Shown: one piece after another, positions 1 through 7,248 of the stretch
How positions within the stretch are numbered: position 1 is the first letter of the stretch
Layout of the letters: the number at the start of each line of letters is the position of its first letter
NCBI GenBank assembly: GCA_004555655.1
Contig: SFHJ01000038.1
Span: 1-16,340 of the forward strand
Origin: Clostridiales bacterium
GTDB taxonomy: Bacteria; Bacillota; Clostridia; Oscillospirales; Oscillospiraceae
Length of the DNA stretch: 16,340 nucleotides
Direction of reading: 5' to 3'
Program-made: the position numbers and the translations under genes
The notes under the pieces: model-generated
What the model was told of the DNA's origin: nothing
The model's input: only the letters and a program-made list of their open reading frames with translations
Databases searched by the model: none

Positions 1-6
1 ACAGTT

Positions 7-42
7 AAACCGACCTATGGTTACGATCATAGGTCGGTTTTT
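7..42 (+). terminator. Intrinsic terminator hairpin at left edge
   Basis: A perfect 13-bp stem (7-19 pairing with 28-40) closes an 8-base loop. It is followed on the plus strand by a short T run (38-42). It probably ends a plus-strand gene lying left of the window. The minus-strand side has only three T's, so it could also act weakly on transcripts leaving the DUF559 gene. Confidence 0.75.
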
Positions 43-55
43 ATGTTATGTACTG

Positions 56-532
56 GCGCGGCAGCGCCCAGGGCTCCCTTGTGTAAAGGGAGCTGTCAGC
101 GAAGCTGACTGAGGGATTGCTTTACCGCAGCATCGATATACTCACAAACTCCACGGAAATTTCTGATTACTTCGTTGTTGGGAATGCGAATGAAGCTCAG
201 ACCGTACCCCTCCAGAAAAGCGGTGCGGTCTGCATCTTTTTTGACGTTTCTATCCTCATAATGTTGAGAACCGTCCAGCTCAATAACAAGTTTTGCTTCT
301 GCGCTATAGAAATCAGCGATATATTTTCCCAGCACCTTTTGTCTGGAAAACCGGACAGGGTAGGAACGCAGAAAATCATACCATAGGTGCCGTTCTTCCT
401 TGGTCATTTCTTTTCGCAGCCGTTTTGCCAAAGGAACCAACTGCTTATTGTACTTTGGCCGCATGACAATCCCTCCGTCACGGCTTACGCCGTGCCACCT
501 CCCTTTACACAAGGGAGGCTTTGGTGCTGCGC
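56..532. mobile_element. Palindromic repeat element 1 carrying a DUF559 gene
   Basis: Two inverted arms enclose one small gene. The left arm (about 71-119) contains hairpin 73-80/86-93, then hairpin 95-100/104-109, then GAGGGATTG. The right arm (about 467-519) read on the minus strand has hairpin 498-505/511-518, then hairpin 479-484/489-494, then GGAGGGATTG. Both arms share CTCCCTTGTGTAAAGGGAG. Outside them, GCGCGGCA (56-63) and GCGCAGCA (minus strand, 532-525) give a weak outer match, so the outer limits are approximate. The arms' architecture matches element 2 at 591-743. Calling it mobile is an inference from the inverted arms and the second copy. No transposase and no clear target-site duplication is visible. 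Confidence 0.6.
96..464 (-). CDS. DUF559 endonuclease-domain protein
   Basis: A 122-residue protein of the DUF559 family, which belongs to the PD-(D/E)XK nuclease-like superfamily and is related to very-short-patch-repair endonucleases; the true substrate of this protein is unknown. Family features visible are MTKEERHLW (20-28), FSRQ (39-42), YIADFY (48-53) and VIELDGSQH (60-68). D51, E62, D64 and H68 are the likely metal or catalytic residues. I chose the ATG at 464 because GGAGGG (476-471) lies 6 bases upstream. A longer reading from TTG at 512 would translate the repeat arm itself and lacks a ribosome site. The ribosome site lies in one arm of element 1, and the last seven or so codons plus the stop lie in the other. 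The protein appears intact. A role in moving or maintaining the flanking repeats is speculative. Confidence 0.85.
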   Translation of the reverse strand: MRPKYNKQLVPLAKRLRKEMTKEERHLWYDFLRSYPVRFSRQKVLGKYIADFYSAEAKLVIELDGSQHYEDRNVKKDADRTAFLEGYGLSFIRIPNNEVIRNFRGVCEYIDAAVKQSLSQLR

Positions 533-551
533 AAAAACGCAGATCGCACAG

Positions 552-567
552 TACACCGAACGGTGTA
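552..567. repeat. Short perfect hairpin between repeat elements
   Basis: TACACCG at 552-558 pairs perfectly with CGGTGTA at 561-567 around an AA loop. It lies in the 465-822 gene-free stretch, between element 1 and element 2. No T run follows on either strand, so it is not a standard terminator. The rest of that stretch is the right arm of element 1, element 2 and the phoR terminator. I see no gene in it. Confidence 0.5.
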
Positions 568-590
568 TAGAAATGAGCCCTTTATCTGTT

Positions 591-743
591 CGACAAATTG
601 GAAGTTGATGAGCTCTTGGCTCCCCCCTCTGGGGGAGCTGTCACGGCTAAAGCCGTGACTGAGAGGGCCCTCTCCGCCCCCTACGGGGGCACCTCTCCCA
701 AAGGGAGAGGCAAGTGGGCTGCCTTACAACTTCCAGTTTATCG
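591..743. mobile_element. Palindromic repeat element 2, gene-less (MITE-like)
   Basis: An imperfect terminal inverted repeat, 591-607 against 743-727, matches at 15 of 17 positions and ends in TGGAAGTTG. Inside it are four hairpins in mirror order: 619-626/631-638 and 641-648/651-658 on the left, 676-681/685-690 and 692-699/703-710 on the right. They meet at the perfect 14-bp palindrome GAGAGGGCCCTCTC (661-674). Each half has the same order of parts as the arms of element 1: an outer CTCCC/GGGAG-type hairpin, a GC-rich inner hairpin, then GAG(A)GGG. There is no room for a gene. The MITE-like label is an inference from structure. Confidence 0.65.
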
Positions 744-788
744 GCCTGTTTCATCATATCATACGGCTTCAATATATGCAAGAACAGC

Positions 789-810
789 CCCGGCAGACAT
801 TACTGCCGGG
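789..810 (-). terminator. Probable terminator of the pst-pho operon
   Basis: CCCGGCAG (789-796) pairs with CTGCCGGG (803-810) around a 6-base loop, 12 bases after the phoR stop codon. The minus-strand tail is only moderately T-rich (GCTGTTCTT), so termination may be inefficient. Position and stem strength support the call. Confidence 0.55.
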
Positions 811-822
811 ACTGAAACTGTT

Positions 823-2424
823 TTATTCGACCGACGCTTGCAGCTGCTGCGCGGCGTGCTTGACGATGGAAAGGCCAAGACCCGTGCCGCCCGTGGAGCG
901 TGAGTGGCTCCTGTCGACGCGGTAGAAGCGCTCAAACACCCGCTCCTGCGCGTCAACCGGGATGCCCACGCCGGTATCGGCCACGCGCAGCACGGCCGCA
1001 CCCGGCGCTTTCTTCACCGTTACGTCCACGCGCCCGCCGGGTACGTTGTATTTGACCGCGTTGTCGCAGAGGTTGTAGAGGATCTCGTAGACGAGCCTGC
1101 GCGCGGTACACAGCTGCACGTCGTCGCAGTCCAGCTGCAGCGTCACGTTCTTTTCCTGCGCCGCATCGCGCACAGCGCGCACGGCTTCCTGCGCAAGCTC
1201 TTTCAGCTCCACATCCTCCAGCGGCAGCTCCACGCCCTCATCGAGCTGGGAAAGCCGGATGATATCATTCACCAGCTCCACCAGATGCGCGCCCTCTGCC
1301 CGGATGCCGGCGGCAAAGCGCGGCACGTCGCGCGGAGCGGCCAGCTCGTTTTCAATCAGCTCGGCCGAGGCCATGATCGCATGCAGCGGCGTTTTGAGCT
1401 CATGTGAGACGTTGGCCGAAAATTCGCGCCGCCGCTGCTCGGCCCGCATGCGCTCGGTGACGTCAAAGGCCAGAATGCACGCGCCCGCCACATGTTCGCT
1501 CGACATGACCGGGCTCGCATCGAGCTGGTATACCGCGCCGTTTCGCTCGAGCTGCAGCTCGCCGTGCTGGCCCGCGAGCGCGTCTTTGACCAGCTTCTGC
1601 ATGGGAAGGCTGCGGCAGACCGTGAGCACGTCGTCGCCTACGCAGTCGGGCGCGGCATGGAAGATGCGCCTTGCCGCGGCGTTGATGCTCAGCACCGTGC
1701 CGGACTCGCTCAGAAGCACAAGTCCCTCGTTCATGCCGCCGGTGACGGCGTCAAACTCGTCGCGCTGGCGCTCGAGCTGCTGGCGGTTGGCCGTAATCTG
1801 CCGGTGCTGCTGCTCGATGCGTGTGAGAAGCGGCGAAAGCTCCTCGTAGACATCATTTTCCAGCGGCTGGTCGAGATCGATGGCGTTGAGCGGCACGATG
1901 ATGCGTTTCGATACCTGCCCCGCCAGCACGGCGGACAGAATGATGGCCAGCACAAGTACCACCAGAACCGGCTGCAGCACGCCCAGCAGCAGCGTCATGG
2001 CCGTGTACTGCGTCACCGACGCGCGCACAACGCTGCCGTCAGAGAGCCGCAGCGCGTAATAGAGCGATTTCTCCGCCAGCGTTGCTGACGTCCGCTCGGC
2101 CTCGCCGAAGCCGTTTTTCATCGCTTCGGCGATCTCCTCACGCGCAGCATGGTTTTCCATCTGTGACGCTGCGGCCTGTGTGTCGTACCGGACGGTTCCG
2201 TCCGCAGCCACCCAGGTGAGCCGGACGGCGTTTGCCTCAAGGCCGTCAAAATACGCCATGCCGTCAAGCTGCACGCCCTGTGCGGCCAGCGCGGCCTGCT
2301 GCCGCAGCGCGTTTTTCTGCACGCCGGTAAAATATTCATAGAGCACGCCCATCACGATCGTCAGGCACGCCAGCAGCACAGCCAGCGCCACCAGAAAGAT
2401 CGCCCGGCGGATTCGTTTTGTCAT
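823..2424 (-). CDS. phoR: PhoR-type sensor histidine kinase, C-terminus short
   Basis: Membrane histidine kinase of 533 residues, the presumed partner of the adjacent PhoB regulator in phosphate sensing. A first membrane helix (about 8-29) is followed by an extracytoplasmic sensor region (30-140) typical of clostridial PhoR-like kinases. Then come a second helix (about 143-168), a short HAMP-like linker, a PAS domain (about 223-325), HisKA with FSANVSHELKTP (phospho-acceptor H341), and the ATPase domain with N box NLCDNAVKY (451-459), G1 DTGVGIP (483-489), F box ERFYRVD (498-504) and G2 GGTGLGLSIV (512-521). The protein stops at residue 533 (QASVE). The final strands that kinases of this family normally have, with an LxSxxGxGTxF-type motif, are missing and are not found in other frames downstream. 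The ATG overlaps the phoB stop by four bases, so translation is probably coupled. Ligand sensing is most likely indirect, through PhoU and PstSCAB. Confidence 0.9.
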   Translation of the reverse strand: MTKRIRRAIFLVALAVLLACLTIVMGVLYEYFTGVQKNALRQQAALAAQGVQLDGMAYFDGLEANAVRLTWVAADGTVRYDTQAAASQMENHAAREEIAEAMKNGFGEAERTSATLAEKSLYYALRLSDGSVVRASVTQYTAMTLLLGVLQPVLVVLVLAIILSAVLAGQVSKRIIVPLNAIDLDQPLENDVYEELSPLLTRIEQQHRQITANRQQLERQRDEFDAVTGGMNEGLVLLSESGTVLSINAAARRIFHAAPDCVGDDVLTVCRSLPMQKLVKDALAGQHGELQLERNGAVYQLDASPVMSSEHVAGACILAFDVTERMRAEQRRREFSANVSHELKTPLHAIMASAELIENELAAPRDVPRFAAGIRAEGAHLVELVNDIIRLSQLDEGVELPLEDVELKELAQEAVRAVRDAAQEKNVTLQLDCDDVQLCTARRLVYEILYNLCDNAVKYNVPGGRVDVTVKKAPGAAVLRVADTGVGIPVDAQERVFERFYRVDRSHSRSTGGTGLGLSIVKHAAQQLQASVE

Positions 2425-3095
2425 ACGCTTTCTCCTTCCATTTTATATCCGAGCCCACGCACCGTCTCAACCTGCGCGCCGCATGCGCCGAGCTTGGTGC
2501 GCAGCGTGCGGATGTGCACGTCCACGGTGCGCGTCTCGCCGTCGTAGTCCATTTCCCAGACGTCGCTGAGCAGCCGTTCGCGCGTAAAGACCGTGCCGGG
2601 ATGCGCCATCAGAAGCTGCAGCAGCTCAAATTCCTTGAGCGTCAGCTCCACGCGCGCGCCGTTGGCCGTGACGGTGTGTGCCCGTGTATCGAGCGTGATC
2701 GCGCCGAGCGTCAGCTGTGCCGGCCGGCCGGGCGCGGCACGCCGCAGCACCGCGCGCACGCGGGCCAGCATCTCCAGCATGCCGAAGGGCTTGACCAGAT
2801 AGTCGTCCGCGCCGAGGTCGAGCGCCATGATCTTGTCATACTCCGCGCCCTTGGCCGTGGCCATGATGACGGGCAGGGCAGCGGTCTTCGGATTTTCCTT
2901 CAACCGCTTCAGAATCTGTACGCCGTCCATGCCCGGCAGCATCACGTCGAGCACGATGAGCTGCGGCGTCTGGCGCTTGAGCGCGTCAAACATGGCTGCG
3001 CCGTCCTGAAAGCCCTCGGCCGCAAAGCCCGTCTGGCGCAGGGTGTAGAGCTCGATCTCGCGCACGCCCGCGTCGTCTTCCACGCACCAGATCAC
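2421..3095 (-). CDS. phoB: PhoB/PhoP-type response regulator (OmpR family)
   Basis: A 224-residue response regulator. The receiver domain (about 1-118) has the acidic pocket E6-D7-D8, phospho-acceptor D50 in VLDVMLPGMDG, T80 and K102. The winged-helix DNA-binding domain (about 127-220) ends with RTVDVHIRTLRTKL and VRGLGYKM, as in OmpR/PhoB proteins. It should be phosphorylated by the neighbouring kinase and bind Pho boxes such as those upstream of pstS. The start is GTG at 3095, overlapping the phoU stop in a GTGA, so translation is probably coupled to phoU. The amino terminus is short (MIWCVEDD), but the first beta strand is intact. Firmicute naming would use phoP; the assignment rests mainly on its position after phoU. 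Confidence 0.9.
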   Translation of the reverse strand: MIWCVEDDAGVREIELYTLRQTGFAAEGFQDGAAMFDALKRQTPQLIVLDVMLPGMDGVQILKRLKENPKTAALPVIMATAKGAEYDKIMALDLGADDYLVKPFGMLEMLARVRAVLRRAAPGRPAQLTLGAITLDTRAHTVTANGARVELTLKEFELLQLLMAHPGTVFTRERLLSDVWEMDYDGETRTVDVHIRTLRTKLGACGAQVETVRGLGYKMEGESV

Positions 3096-3745
3096 AGCTC
3101 ACAGGCTCCTTTGTGCACGCCCGTGACCGCGAAGACCACCCACTCGGCGATATTCACTGCGTGATCGCCGATGCGCTCGAAATACTTGGCGATCATGAGC
3201 AAATCGAGCGCGTATTCGCCCTTGTCCGGGTTTTCTGCGATCAGGGCGATAAGCGCGCGCTTCATGCCGAGAAACAGCCGGTCGACCTCGTCGTCGTGCG
3301 CGATGACGGCCGAGGCGAGATCGGTATCGCGCCGGACAAAGGCATCAACGCTGTCGGTCACCATTGAAATGGCCGCGCGCGCCATCTCCGCGATGGGGCC
3401 GCAGCGCGCCGGCTCATGCGCGCCGAGAAAGCCGATGATTTCGGCGATATCGGCCGCCTGGTCGCCGATGCGCTCCATATCCGTAATCATTTTCAGCGCC
3501 GCAGAGATCTGCCGCAGATCACGCGCCACTGGCTGCTGCTGCAGCAGAAGGCGCAGGCAAAGCGTCTCGATGTCGCGCTCTTTCTTGTCGATTTCGCCGT
3601 CGATTGGCGCGACCTGTCCGGCCGCCTTTGCATCACCGTCGAGCAGCGCCTTGGCCGCCACGGCAATGGCCTGCTCGCACAGCGCGCCCATGCGGATCAT
3701 TTCCCGGTTCAGCTGCTGGAGCTGTTCATCAAACCGCGTTCTCAT
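3092..3745 (-). CDS. phoU: Phosphate transport system regulator PhoU
   Basis: A 217-residue, all-helical protein of the usual PhoU length. It has two PhoU repeats, each with a metal-binding ExxxD-type helix: DMERIGDQAADIAE (89-102) in the first half and YFERIGDHAVNIAEW (188-202) in the second. PhoU proteins relay the state of the PstSCAB transporter to PhoR and keep the Pho response off when phosphate is plentiful. They act on the cytoplasmic face of the membrane. The ATG shares one base with the pstB stop (TAATG), and the stop overlaps the phoB start. This places PhoU translationally between transporter and signalling genes. Confidence 0.95.
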   Translation of the reverse strand: MRTRFDEQLQQLNREMIRMGALCEQAIAVAAKALLDGDAKAAGQVAPIDGEIDKKERDIETLCLRLLLQQQPVARDLRQISAALKMITDMERIGDQAADIAEIIGFLGAHEPARCGPIAEMARAAISMVTDSVDAFVRRDTDLASAVIAHDDEVDRLFLGMKRALIALIAENPDKGEYALDLLMIAKYFERIGDHAVNIAEWVVFAVTGVHKGACEL

Positions 3746-4497
3746 TATCCGAACCTCCCCGTGATGTAGTCTTCGGTGCGCTTATCCTTCGGCTGGGCAA
3801 ACATGCGCTCGGTGTCGCCGTATTCCACAAGCTCTCCCAGCAGAAAGAACGCCGTCTGGTCGGAAATACGCACCGCCTGCTGCATATTGTGTGTGACGAT
3901 GACGATGGTGTACTGCTTTTTCAGCTCCTGCGCCAGCTCTTCGATCCTGGCTGTGGAGATGGGGTCGAGCGCACTGGTCGGCTCGTCCATGAGCAGTACC
4001 TCCGGCTCCACCGCCAGCGCCCGCGCGATGCACAGCCGTTGCTGCTGGCCGCCGGAAAGGCCCAGCGCCGAGGTCTTGAGCCGGTCTTTGACCTCGTCCC
4101 AGATGGCCGCTCCCTTGAGCGAGCGCTCAACGATTTCGTCGAGCATGGCCCGGTTCTTGATCCCATGCGTGCGCGGGCCGTAGGCCACGTTATCGTAGAT
4201 GCTCATGGGAAAGGGGTTCGGCTTCTGGAAGACCATGCCGATGCTTTTGCGCAGCGCCGTCACCGACGCGCCCGGCGCGTAGATATCCGCGTCGTGATAT
4301 TTGACCTCGCCCGTGATCTTCACGCCGTCAATGAGGTCGTTCATGCGGTTGAGCGTTTTCAAAAACGTCGATTTGCCGCATCCCGAGGGGCCGATGAAGG
4401 CCGTGATGCTCTTGTCCGGGATGTCGATACTGACGTTTTTCAGCGCCTGTGTCTGGCCGTACCAGAGGCACAGGTCGCGAATGGTTAAAATGTTCAT
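3745..4497 (-). CDS. pstB: Phosphate ABC transporter ATP-binding protein PstB
   Basis: A 250-residue ABC ATPase that powers phosphate import through PstC and PstA. All motifs are present: Walker A GPSGCGKST (36-44), Q-loop Q91 in VFQKPNPFPMSIYDNV, signature LSGGQQQR (147-154), Walker B VLLMDEP (167-173), and switch histidine H203 in THNMQQA. The QKPNPFPMSI stretch, DPISTARIEEL, and the ending YGDTERMFAQPKDKRTEDYI are characteristic of PstB rather than other importers. Length is normal for the family. The ATG overlaps the pstA stop by four bases (ATGA). Confidence 0.97.
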   Translation of the reverse strand: MNILTIRDLCLWYGQTQALKNVSIDIPDKSITAFIGPSGCGKSTFLKTLNRMNDLIDGVKITGEVKYHDADIYAPGASVTALRKSIGMVFQKPNPFPMSIYDNVAYGPRTHGIKNRAMLDEIVERSLKGAAIWDEVKDRLKTSALGLSGGQQQRLCIARALAVEPEVLLMDEPTSALDPISTARIEELAQELKKQYTIVIVTHNMQQAVRISDQTAFFLLGELVEYGDTERMFAQPKDKRTEDYITGRFG

Positions 4498-5354
4498 CTT
4501 CCTTCCCTCCGTTTCAGGCGCTTGCCGACAAGGCCGGCGGCAAAATTGATGACGAGCGCCAGCACCATCAAGATCGCGGCAATGGCAAACGCCACGCCGA
4601 ATTCACCCTGCTCCTTGGCATAGACGTAGAGCGCCACTGTGAGCGTCGCGCCCGGGTTCTGCAGGCCCTCAAAGAAGCCGTAGAGCGTATGGGCAAAGCC
4701 TGCCGTGAACAAAAGCGCGGCCGATTCGCCGAGGATTCTGCCCACGGACAAGATGCAGCCCGAGACGATGCCGTCGACGCTGCCAGGCAGCACGACCGTA
4801 TGGATCACGCGCCACTTGCCCGCGCCAAGGCCGAACGCGCCCTCGCGCAGGCTCTGCGGGACGGTTTTGAGGCTCTCCTGCGTGGTGCGCATGACGGTCG
4901 GCAGGTTCATAATGCAAAGCGTCAGCGCGCCGGCCGTCAGAGACGTTTTCATACCGAAAAGCTCACAGAAGACCAGCATGCCCACAAGGCCGTAGATGAT
5001 CGACGGGATGCCCGAAAGCGTCTCGGCCGCGTATTCGATGAGCCCGGCCAGGCGCCTGTTTTTCGCGTACTCGGTCAGATACACCGCCGCACCCACGCCC
5101 ACGGGCAGCACGATCACGAGCGTCAGAATGACAATATAGACGGTGTTCAGAATATCGGGTAGAATGCCGATGGTGCCCGAGAGATAGCTCGGCTTGGTGG
5201 TGAGCAGCTGCCATGACAGGTTCGGCACGCCGCGGATGAGCACGTACGCGATGAGAAACAGCGTCAGCGCCGCCACAAGCACCGCCGACAGATACATCAG
5301 TGTGCGCATGCAACCGTTATAGAAGCGCCGCCTGGGTGTCATGTCGTGATTCAT
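4494..5354 (-). CDS. pstA: Phosphate ABC transporter permease PstA
   Basis: A 286-residue membrane permease that pairs with PstC to form the phosphate channel. It begins with a short basic cytoplasmic tail and has six likely membrane helices, with clear ones around 18-40, 69-94, 117-135, 139-157 and 252-276. The EAA coupling loop, which docks on PstB, is LREGAFGLGAGKW (169-181). Family-typical stretches include GIGGILPxI-like TIGILPDILNTVY (61-73), GIPSIIYGLVG (115-125) and GRILGESAALLFTAG (205-219). The ATG overlaps the pstC stop by four bases. Confidence 0.95.
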   Translation of the reverse strand: MNHDMTPRRRFYNGCMRTLMYLSAVLVAALTLFLIAYVLIRGVPNLSWQLLTTKPSYLSGTIGILPDILNTVYIVILTLVIVLPVGVGAAVYLTEYAKNRRLAGLIEYAAETLSGIPSIIYGLVGMLVFCELFGMKTSLTAGALTLCIMNLPTVMRTTQESLKTVPQSLREGAFGLGAGKWRVIHTVVLPGSVDGIVSGCILSVGRILGESAALLFTAGFAHTLYGFFEGLQNPGATLTVALYVYAKEQGEFGVAFAIAAILMVLALVINFAAGLVGKRLKRREGR

Positions 5355-6235
5355 GCGTCCTTACCTCCCTTTTTCAGCAGCAGGTTCAGCGTGGCGTTGA
5401 TGAGCATGATGAACAGGAACAGCACCAGCGCGATGGAGAACAGCGCCTGCCGCTGCAGGCTGCCGTCGGCGGCATAGGACATTTCACTCGCCACGCCGGT
5501 GGTGAGAAAGCGCACCGACTGGAACAGCGACGGCATGTTCGCCACGTTGCCGGAGACCATCATGACCGCCATCGCTTCGCCGATGGCGCGGCCCACGCCC
5601 AGAACCACCGAGGCTGCGATACCGCTTCTGGCCGCCGGGACGGACACGCGGAACCAGGTCTCCACCTGAGTTGCGCCCAGCGCCAGTGAACCGTCTTCGT
5701 ACTCCTTCGGCACCGCGTCAAGCGCCGTCATCGACACCTTGACGATCGACGGCAAAATCATGATGGCCAGTACGATGATGGCTGCAAGCAGGCTTGCGCC
5801 GTCAGGTACGTGGAAGAGCTTACGGATGCCGGGCACCAGAATCAGCATGCCGACCAGGCCGTAGACGACCGACGGGATGCCGGCAAGCAGGCCCACGGCT
5901 TGCTCCATGACCGAGCGCACGCGCGCAGACGCGGCTTTGCTCAGATATACGGCCGCAAAGAAGCCCACCGGCACGCCCAGCACGACCGCGCCCGCCGTAC
6001 CGTAGACGGACGTGAGGATGAACGGCAGAATGCCGTATTTCGGGTCGGCCGACGTGGGCTCCCAGGTCTTGCCGAACAGGAACTTGAACAGGCCGATCTG
6101 GCGGATGGCCGGCAGGCCGGAGACAATCAGATAGACAGTGATGACCAATACCGACGCCACAGCCACAAGACCGAGGATCAGGAAGAAGCCGTGGATGACC
6201 GTTTCCAGAATGTTGTTTTGTCTTTGTTTTGTCAT
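5351..6235 (-). CDS. pstC: Phosphate ABC transporter permease PstC
   Basis: A 294-residue membrane permease, partner of PstA. Family features are an amino-terminal helix (about 16-39), FLFGKTWEP (52-60), GIPSVVYGLVGMLIL (119-133), the EAA coupling loop YEDGSLALGATQVETW (179-194) and GRAIGEAMAVMMVSGN (215-230). I chose the ATG at 6235 because GAGG lies about 9 bases upstream. An in-frame GTG at 6250 would add five residues but has no ribosome site and sits close to the intergenic hairpin. The gene follows pstS after a 71-base gap holding a strong stem-loop, and overlaps pstA by four bases. Confidence 0.95.
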   Translation of the reverse strand: MTKQRQNNILETVIHGFFLILGLVAVASVLVITVYLIVSGLPAIRQIGLFKFLFGKTWEPTSADPKYGILPFILTSVYGTAGAVVLGVPVGFFAAVYLSKAASARVRSVMEQAVGLLAGIPSVVYGLVGMLILVPGIRKLFHVPDGASLLAAIIVLAIMILPSIVKVSMTALDAVPKEYEDGSLALGATQVETWFRVSVPAARSGIAASVVLGVGRAIGEAMAVMMVSGNVANMPSLFQSVRFLTTGVASEMSYAADGSLQRQALFSIALVLFLFIMLINATLNLLLKKGGKDA

Positions 6236-6254
6236 AGATCGTTTCCTCACAGGC

Positions 6255-6290
6255 GATACGGCGGCTGCGCAGTGTGGCAGTCGCCGTATC
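6255..6290 (-). promoter_or_regulatory. Stem-loop between pstS and pstC
   Basis: GATACGGCG (6255-6263) pairs with CGCCGTATC (6282-6290), and after one mismatch CTGC (6265-6268) pairs with GCAG (6277-6280), giving a 13-pair hairpin. It lies 16 bases after the pstS stop and ahead of the pstC ribosome site, with no T run. It is therefore more likely an mRNA stabiliser, processing site or partial attenuator than a full terminator. Its likely effect, inferred, is more PstS than PstCAB product. Confidence 0.65.
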
Positions 6291-6306
6291 TATGTGGTTG
6301 TTCGGT

Positions 6307-7197
6307 TTAGTTGACGGGAACAGCGCCGGCCTTCAGAATGATGTCATTGGCCTCGGAAGACAGGGCGAAGTCGAAGAAAGCCTGGGCAGCAGCGCTCAAC
6401 GCGGTATCCTGCCTGGTGACCAGCACGAACGGTCTCTGAATGGCGTAGCTGCCGTCCTTGACACTCTCTTCGGTCGGGATCACGCCCTCAACGTCGAGCG
6501 CCTTGACGCTCTCGCCCACGGAGGCCAAAGAAGCATAGCCGATGGCGTCGGGGTTCTGCGAGACGGTGGTGATGACGTCGCCGGTGGAGGTCAGCTCCTG
6601 CCGGTACTGGCAGGCATCCTTCGTGCCGGTGATGGACTCAAAGCCGTCGCGCGTGCCGGAACCGGCTTCGCGGCCGATGAGCACGATCTCGGCGTCATTG
6701 CCGCCGACTTCCGACCAATTGGTGATCTTGCCGGTGTAGATGGCGGCGATCTGGTCGATGGTCAGATCAGAGACGGGGTTTTCCGGATTCACGATAACGG
6801 CGATACCGTCGAGGCACAGCGTGGTGCCCACAAGGCCCTGCGCAACTTCCTCATCCTTCAGCGCGCGGCTGGACAGGCCGATATCGCAGCGTCCTTCGGC
6901 GACGGCGGTGATGCCGGAGCCGGAACCGGTGGGATTGTACGTAAACTTGGCGCCGGAGTTCGCTTCCGTGAACGCCTCGCCCAGAGAGCCGATGACCTTT
7001 TCCATCGAGGTCGAGCCGTCGGTAGCTACCGTGCCGGTGATCTCGGCGGGCTTTTCTTCTGCAGCCGGTTCTGCCGGGGTTTCGGTGTTGGCGGGGGCCT
7101 GCGGTTCGGCGGGCGCGTCAGTCTTGCCGGAGGCGCAGCCGGCCAGCAGCGCGACGAGCATCAGGCACGCAAGTGCAAGAGCCAGAATCTTTTTCAT
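6307..7197 (-). CDS. pstS: Phosphate-binding lipoprotein PstS
   Basis: A 296-residue substrate-binding lipoprotein that captures phosphate outside the membrane and delivers it to PstCA. A lipoprotein signal peptide (1-20) ends at lipobox LAGC with lipidated C21. It is followed by an Ala/Pro/Glu-rich tether (about 22-52) and the two-lobed binding domain. Phosphate-contacting stretches typical of PstS are DGSTSM (60-65), PTGSGSGI (89-96) and REAGSGTRDGFE (176-187). The ATG at 7197 is preceded by AGGAG at a good distance. It is the first gene of the pst-pho operon and lies directly downstream of the Pho-box array. Confidence 0.96.
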   Translation of the reverse strand: MKKILALALACLMLVALLAGCASGKTDAPAEPQAPANTETPAEPAAEEKPAEITGTVATDGSTSMEKVIGSLGEAFTEANSGAKFTYNPTGSGSGITAVAEGRCDIGLSSRALKDEEVAQGLVGTTLCLDGIAVIVNPENPVSDLTIDQIAAIYTGKITNWSEVGGNDAEIVLIGREAGSGTRDGFESITGTKDACQYRQELTSTGDVITTVSQNPDAIGYASLASVGESVKALDVEGVIPTEESVKDGSYAIQRPFVLVTRQDTALSAAAQAFFDFALSSEANDIILKAGAVPVN

Positions 7198-7248
7198 ATG
7201 TATTTCTCCTTTTTGCTTTCAGTTTGTTTGGATTTCAACCACGCATTC

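Noticed and set aside
71..119. CRISPR-like repeats at the left end
   Set aside because: The similar segments are inverted, few and unevenly spaced, and contain internal hairpins. There is no regular repeat-spacer pattern.
465..512. Amino-terminal extension of the DUF559 protein from TTG at 512
   Set aside because: The extra 16 residues translate the repeat arm, there is no ribosome site ahead of the TTG, and GGAGGG is well placed for the ATG at 464.
823..850. Frameshift hiding the missing PhoR tail
   Set aside because: All three minus-strand frames downstream were read and none has an LxSxxGxGT-like motif before a stop, so a simple one-base shift within the visible sequence does not restore it.
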